In this document: positions 43,299 through 45,964 of the stretch, piece after piece | Position numbering within the stretch: position 1 is the stretch's first letter | Layout of the letters: each line of letters opens with the position of its first letter | Origin: Parachlamydiaceae bacterium | GTDB taxonomy: Bacteria > Chlamydiota > Chlamydiia > Chlamydiales > Parachlamydiaceae | Assembly (NCBI GenBank): GCA_025451995.1 | Contig: JANWJE010000004.1 | Location: 1 to 45,964 of the forward strand | DNA length: 45,964 nucleotides | Reading direction: 5' to 3' | The notes under the pieces: generated by a model | Databases searched by the model: none | Told to the model about the DNA's origin: nothing | The model's input: only the letters and a program-made list of their open reading frames with translations | Made by a program: the position numbers and the translations under genes

Positions 43299-43469
43299 TA
43301 CTGCTTCCAGCTGAATCCTGGAATTTTTACTGCGTCGGTAAAGCTTCGATTTTGAATCTGGCTGCATCGCACAACTTATTTAAGTTGTGCTGCTTCGCCA
43401 ACGGCTATGCCTGATTCAAACTCGAGCTACCTCCTTGTAAAATTTTCCAGGATTCAGCTGGAAGCAGTA
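43299..43469. repeat. Family 1 subgroup element with a different core, 171 bp
   Basis: The outer 25 bases match family 1 exactly at both ends (TACTGCTTCCAGCTGAATCC and inverse) with TA on each side (43297-43298, 43470-43471). The inside differs and centres on the perfect palindrome GCACAACTTA/TAAGTTGTGC. It occupies the promoter region between the Kelch-like gene and tex. The remainder of this gap holds only the leader of tex. Confidence 0.9.
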
Positions 43470-43493
43470 TATTTGTTTTTTAGAGAGGATGTT

Positions 43494-45767
43494 ATGACAA
43501 CTGATCAGTTTTTATTGCAATTTATACAAACAATTTCAAATGAACTTTCTATTCCGATCAATGGCGTCGATGCGGTCGTCAAATTATTAGATGCAGGAAA
43601 TACGATCCCTTTTATTGCCCGTTATAGAAAAGAAGCGACGGGGAATTTAGATGAATTGCAGATTAAAACAATTCAGGAACGATGCGCCTATTTGCGCGAA
43701 TTGCATGAAAGAAAGCAGGTCATTTTATCATCGATTGAATCTCAAGGTAAATTAACCGAACCATTGAAACAAGAAATCCTCAACTGTCAAATTAAGAGTG
43801 AATTAGAAGATCTTTATTTGCCGTTTAAACCAAAGAGACGCACCCGTGCAATGATTGCTCGTGAAAAAGGGTTAGAGCCATTAGCTCTTCTTATTTTAGA
43901 GCAGCCATTGGGGATGAGATTAAATGACATGGTATTTCCATTTTTAAATAGCGAAAAAGGTGTAGGAGATGAAGAGTTAGCTCTGTCTGGTGCTAAAGAC
44001 ATTGTAGCTGAAATGATCGCAGAAAAAGCCGAGATCCGCTCCTATCTGAGAGAAGTGTTTTTTAGAGAGGGCCTATTGATTTCTAAAGTGCGTTCTGAAA
44101 AAGCAAAGGAGTCCTCAAAATTTGAGCAATATTATGATTTTAAAGAGCCTGTAAGGACAATTCCTTCGCACCGTTATTTAGCGATCAGGCGGGGAGAGAG
44201 GGAAGAGTTTCTCGATTTTTCAATCCAAATCGACCCGATTTCAACGATCAAACATCTTGAACAAACAATGGGGCTCAATCCAAAATCATCTTTGCACTCG
44301 CATCTTAAAGAGGCTATTGAGGATGCTTATCATCGATTATTGCTCCCAAGTATTGAAACTGACATCCGGGTGGATTTAAAAATGGCGTCGGATAAAGATG
44401 CCGTTTCAATTTTTGCTGAAAATCTTCGTCATCTCTTGCTCGCGTCACCAATGGGGGCGAGAAGTGTCATTGGAATAGATCCGGGTGTCCGCACGGGTTG
44501 TAAATGCGCTGTGGTGGATACTACCGGGAAATATTTGGAATCTACGACAATTTTTCTGTCGCAAGGAGAGGGTGCACAACAACAGGCTAAAAAGGAATTA
44601 AAGCGCCTACTCGATCATCATCACCCTTTTGCGATTGCAATTGGCAATGGAACAGCGGGAAGGGAAACAGAAGCTTGGGTAAGAAAAACGTTAAAGGAGT
44701 TAGACGATCGATCCACCTTAGTTGTTAGCGTTAATGAATCAGGAGCGAGTATTTATAGTGCCTCTGATTTAGCAAGAGAAGAATTTCCAGATTTAGATAT
44801 CACCATACGCGGAGCGATTTCAATTGCACGGCGGCTCCAAGACCCCTTAGCGGAATTGGTAAAAATAGATCCAAAATCGATAGGAGTTGGACAATATCAG
44901 CACGATGTTCATCAATCCTTGCTCCAAGATGAGCTTCAATATGTCGTCGAAAGTTGCGTCAATCATGTGGGCGTTGATCTCAATACGGCGAGTTATTCTC
45001 TTTTGACGTATGTTTCCGGCATTGGCCCCACATTGGCGCGTAAAATCATTAAACACAGAGAAAATGAAGGGCCATTCATCAGTCGCGATCAATTGCAAAA
45101 AGTGCCCGGTTTTGGACCAAAAACATTTGAACAAGCAGCCGGTTTTTTGCGCATTCAAGGGGGTAAAAATCCGCTAGATGCTTCCGCTGTGCATCCAGAG
45201 CGCTACCCAGTCGTTGAGCAAATGGCTAAAGAATTACATCTTTCACTTCTGGAACTCATCAGCCATCCTAAATCGGTTGAGAAAATCGATGTTTCACAGT
45301 ATGCAAAAATTGTCGGGGAACATACATTGGCAGATATCATTCAGGAGTTAAGAAAGCCTGGAAGAGATCCTCGGGCTGTGTTTGATCCACCGGCATTTAG
45401 AGATGATGTTTTGACAATGGAAGATCTTAAAATCGGAATGAAATTGGAAGGTGTCGTGACAAATGTGACCGCCTTTGGAGCTTTTGTCGACATCGGAGTT
45501 CATCAAGATGGTCTCATCCATCTTTCTGAATTATCCGATCGCTTTATTAAAGACCCCAAAGAAGTCGTAAAAACAGGGGATAAAATCAAAGTTGAAGTCC
45601 TTCAAATCGATGTTCCCCGCCGCCGCATTTCATTGACTGCAAGGCTTGGACAAAAACGAGAAGCTCCCGAAAATCATTTGCGAGAAAAAGGTGGGGCAAA
45701 GGTAAAATCAATCCCTTCCAATTTTAATAACAATCCATTTAATTCAATAGACTTCTTTCGAAACTAA
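43494..45767 (+). CDS. tex: Tex-family RNA-binding transcription accessory protein
   Basis: 757 residues, full length. Tex binds nucleic acid and is related to eukaryotic Spt6. Domains in order: the helical Tex N-terminus (AGNTIPFIARYRKEATGNLD), a YqgF/RNase H-like domain (IGIDPGVRTGCKCAVVD), helix-hairpin-helix motifs (YVSGIGPTLARKIIKHRE, VPGFGPKTFEQAAGFLRI) and a C-terminal S1 domain (LEGVVTNVTAFGAFVDIGV). ATG 43494 is chosen for GAGG eight bases upstream; an in-frame start at 43407 lies in the repeat. The last residues (IDFFRN) are encoded by the repeat-like sequence at 45746-45764. Confidence 0.97.
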   Translation: MTTDQFLLQFIQTISNELSIPINGVDAVVKLLDAGNTIPFIARYRKEATGNLDELQIKTIQERCAYLRELHERKQVILSSIESQGKLTEPLKQEILNCQIKSELEDLYLPFKPKRRTRAMIAREKGLEPLALLILEQPLGMRLNDMVFPFLNSEKGVGDEELALSGAKDIVAEMIAEKAEIRSYLREVFFREGLLISKVRSEKAKESSKFEQYYDFKEPVRTIPSHRYLAIRRGEREEFLDFSIQIDPISTIKHLEQTMGLNPKSSLHSHLKEAIEDAYHRLLLPSIETDIRVDLKMASDKDAVSIFAENLRHLLLASPMGARSVIGIDPGVRTGCKCAVVDTTGKYLESTTIFLSQGEGAQQQAKKELKRLLDHHHPFAIAIGNGTAGRETEAWVRKTLKELDDRSTLVVSVNESGASIYSASDLAREEFPDLDITIRGAISIARRLQDPLAELVKIDPKSIGVGQYQHDVHQSLLQDELQYVVESCVNHVGVDLNTASYSLLTYVSGIGPTLARKIIKHRENEGPFISRDQLQKVPGFGPKTFEQAAGFLRIQGGKNPLDASAVHPERYPVVEQMAKELHLSLLELISHPKSVEKIDVSQYAKIVGEHTLADIIQELRKPGRDPRAVFDPPAFRDDVLTMEDLKIGMKLEGVVTNVTAFGAFVDIGVHQDGLIHLSELSDRFIKDPKEVVKTGDKIKVEVLQIDVPRRRISLTARLGQKREAPENHLREKGGAKVKSIPSNFNNNPFNSIDFFRN
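45749..45763. repeat. Solo family 2 subgroup end
   Basis: AGACTTCTTTCGAAA preceded by AAT matches the outer end of the 39501 element with one change. No partner end is seen before the window edge. It overlaps the 3' end of tex. Confidence 0.55.
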
Positions 45768-45772
45768 AACCC

Positions 45773-45843
45773 TGTGCCTGTGCCCGATTAAGTTATTTTG
45801 GTAAGAATCGGTGTCTAATCGGGAAGGGGCGGGCACAGGCACA
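45773..45843. repeat. Long GC-rich hairpin after tex
   Basis: TGTGCCTGTGCCC (45773-45785) and GGGCACAGGCACA (45831-45843) are perfect inverse copies, extended inward by CGATTA/TAATCG with a bulge. It stands out against the AT-rich background. No T-run follows directly, so intrinsic termination is uncertain. It may be the core of another palindromic element. Confidence 0.75.
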
Positions 45844-45845
45844 AC

Positions 45846-45871
45846 AATATTACGTGTTAATACGTAATATT
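45846..45871. repeat. AT-rich hairpin
   Basis: AATATTACGT and ACGTAATATT form a perfect 10-base inverted repeat around a six-base loop, immediately after the GC-rich hairpin. It is followed by AT-rich sequence with repeated GATATAAT near 45940. No gene is seen from here to the window end. Confidence 0.65.
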
Positions 45872-45964
45872 TCAGAGGTTATAAGTGCTAAAAACCGATA
45901 AAAGCAGAATCTTACTTCACAGCAAGATCAACGATGGAACGATATAATGATATAATGATAAGAT

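Noticed and set aside
43407-43493. N-terminal extension of Tex
   Set aside because: It lies within the family 1 subgroup element. ATG 43494 has a ribosome site and starts the family-conserved region.

Overview
The window comes from an AT-rich bacterial chromosome that is almost certainly a chlamydia of the amoeba-associated type (Parachlamydiales-like). The strongest evidence is the order rsmH, small FtsL-like protein, ftsI (PBP3), murE, amidase at 23126-28745, which matches the chlamydial division/peptidoglycan cluster (CT272-CT268 in C. trachomatis). Eukaryotic-like effector candidates (double BTB/BACK, F-box) and many unrecognised membrane or secreted proteins support this. The genus cannot be fixed from sequence alone.

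Layout. 1-4490: small membrane and coiled-coil proteins, a minus-strand pair that may be type III secretion accessories, and a glycerophosphodiesterase gene split by a 163-bp palindromic element. 4730-11283: a double-BTB effector candidate and three unrecognised proteins. 11311-16627: a tightly coupled three-gene minus-strand operon. Its first product joins a flavin-dependent oxidoreductase to a Ham1/ITPase-like domain, the second is unrecognised, and the third carries a second, diverged Ham1-like domain on a His-rich helical region. This is the best candidate for an undescribed pathway. 16885-19151: a rhomboid protease and decayed or interrupted small genes. 19237-21938: an exported protein translationally coupled to a signal-peptide-bearing sulfotransferase, followed by a second copy. 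22129-28745: an outer-membrane protein and the division cluster. 28985-34543: two tandem paralogs, an AAA/DUF4143 ATPase and an F-box protein. 34783-45767: a large coiled-coil protein, tRNA-Arg(CCU), an amino-acid permease, gnd, an exported FMN-barrel protein, a Kelch-like secreted protein and tex.

The second theme is repeats. At least three families of about 145-170 bp, almost fully palindromic, transposase-free elements (MITE-like) are spread through the window. Family 1 (ends TACTGCTTCCAG, TA target duplication) splits two genes. Family 2 (ends AGACCTCTT, AAT duplication) sits in intergenic gaps, where its outward end AAGAGGTCT lies at Shine-Dalgarno distance from several start codons and its other end forms stop codons. 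Family 3 (ends ACTCGACTTTG, TAA duplication) appears once. Family 2 copies show paired base changes in their two arms, which suggests either selection on the hairpin or arm-to-arm conversion.

All calls were made by reading sequence and translations. No database search, structure prediction or alignment was run.
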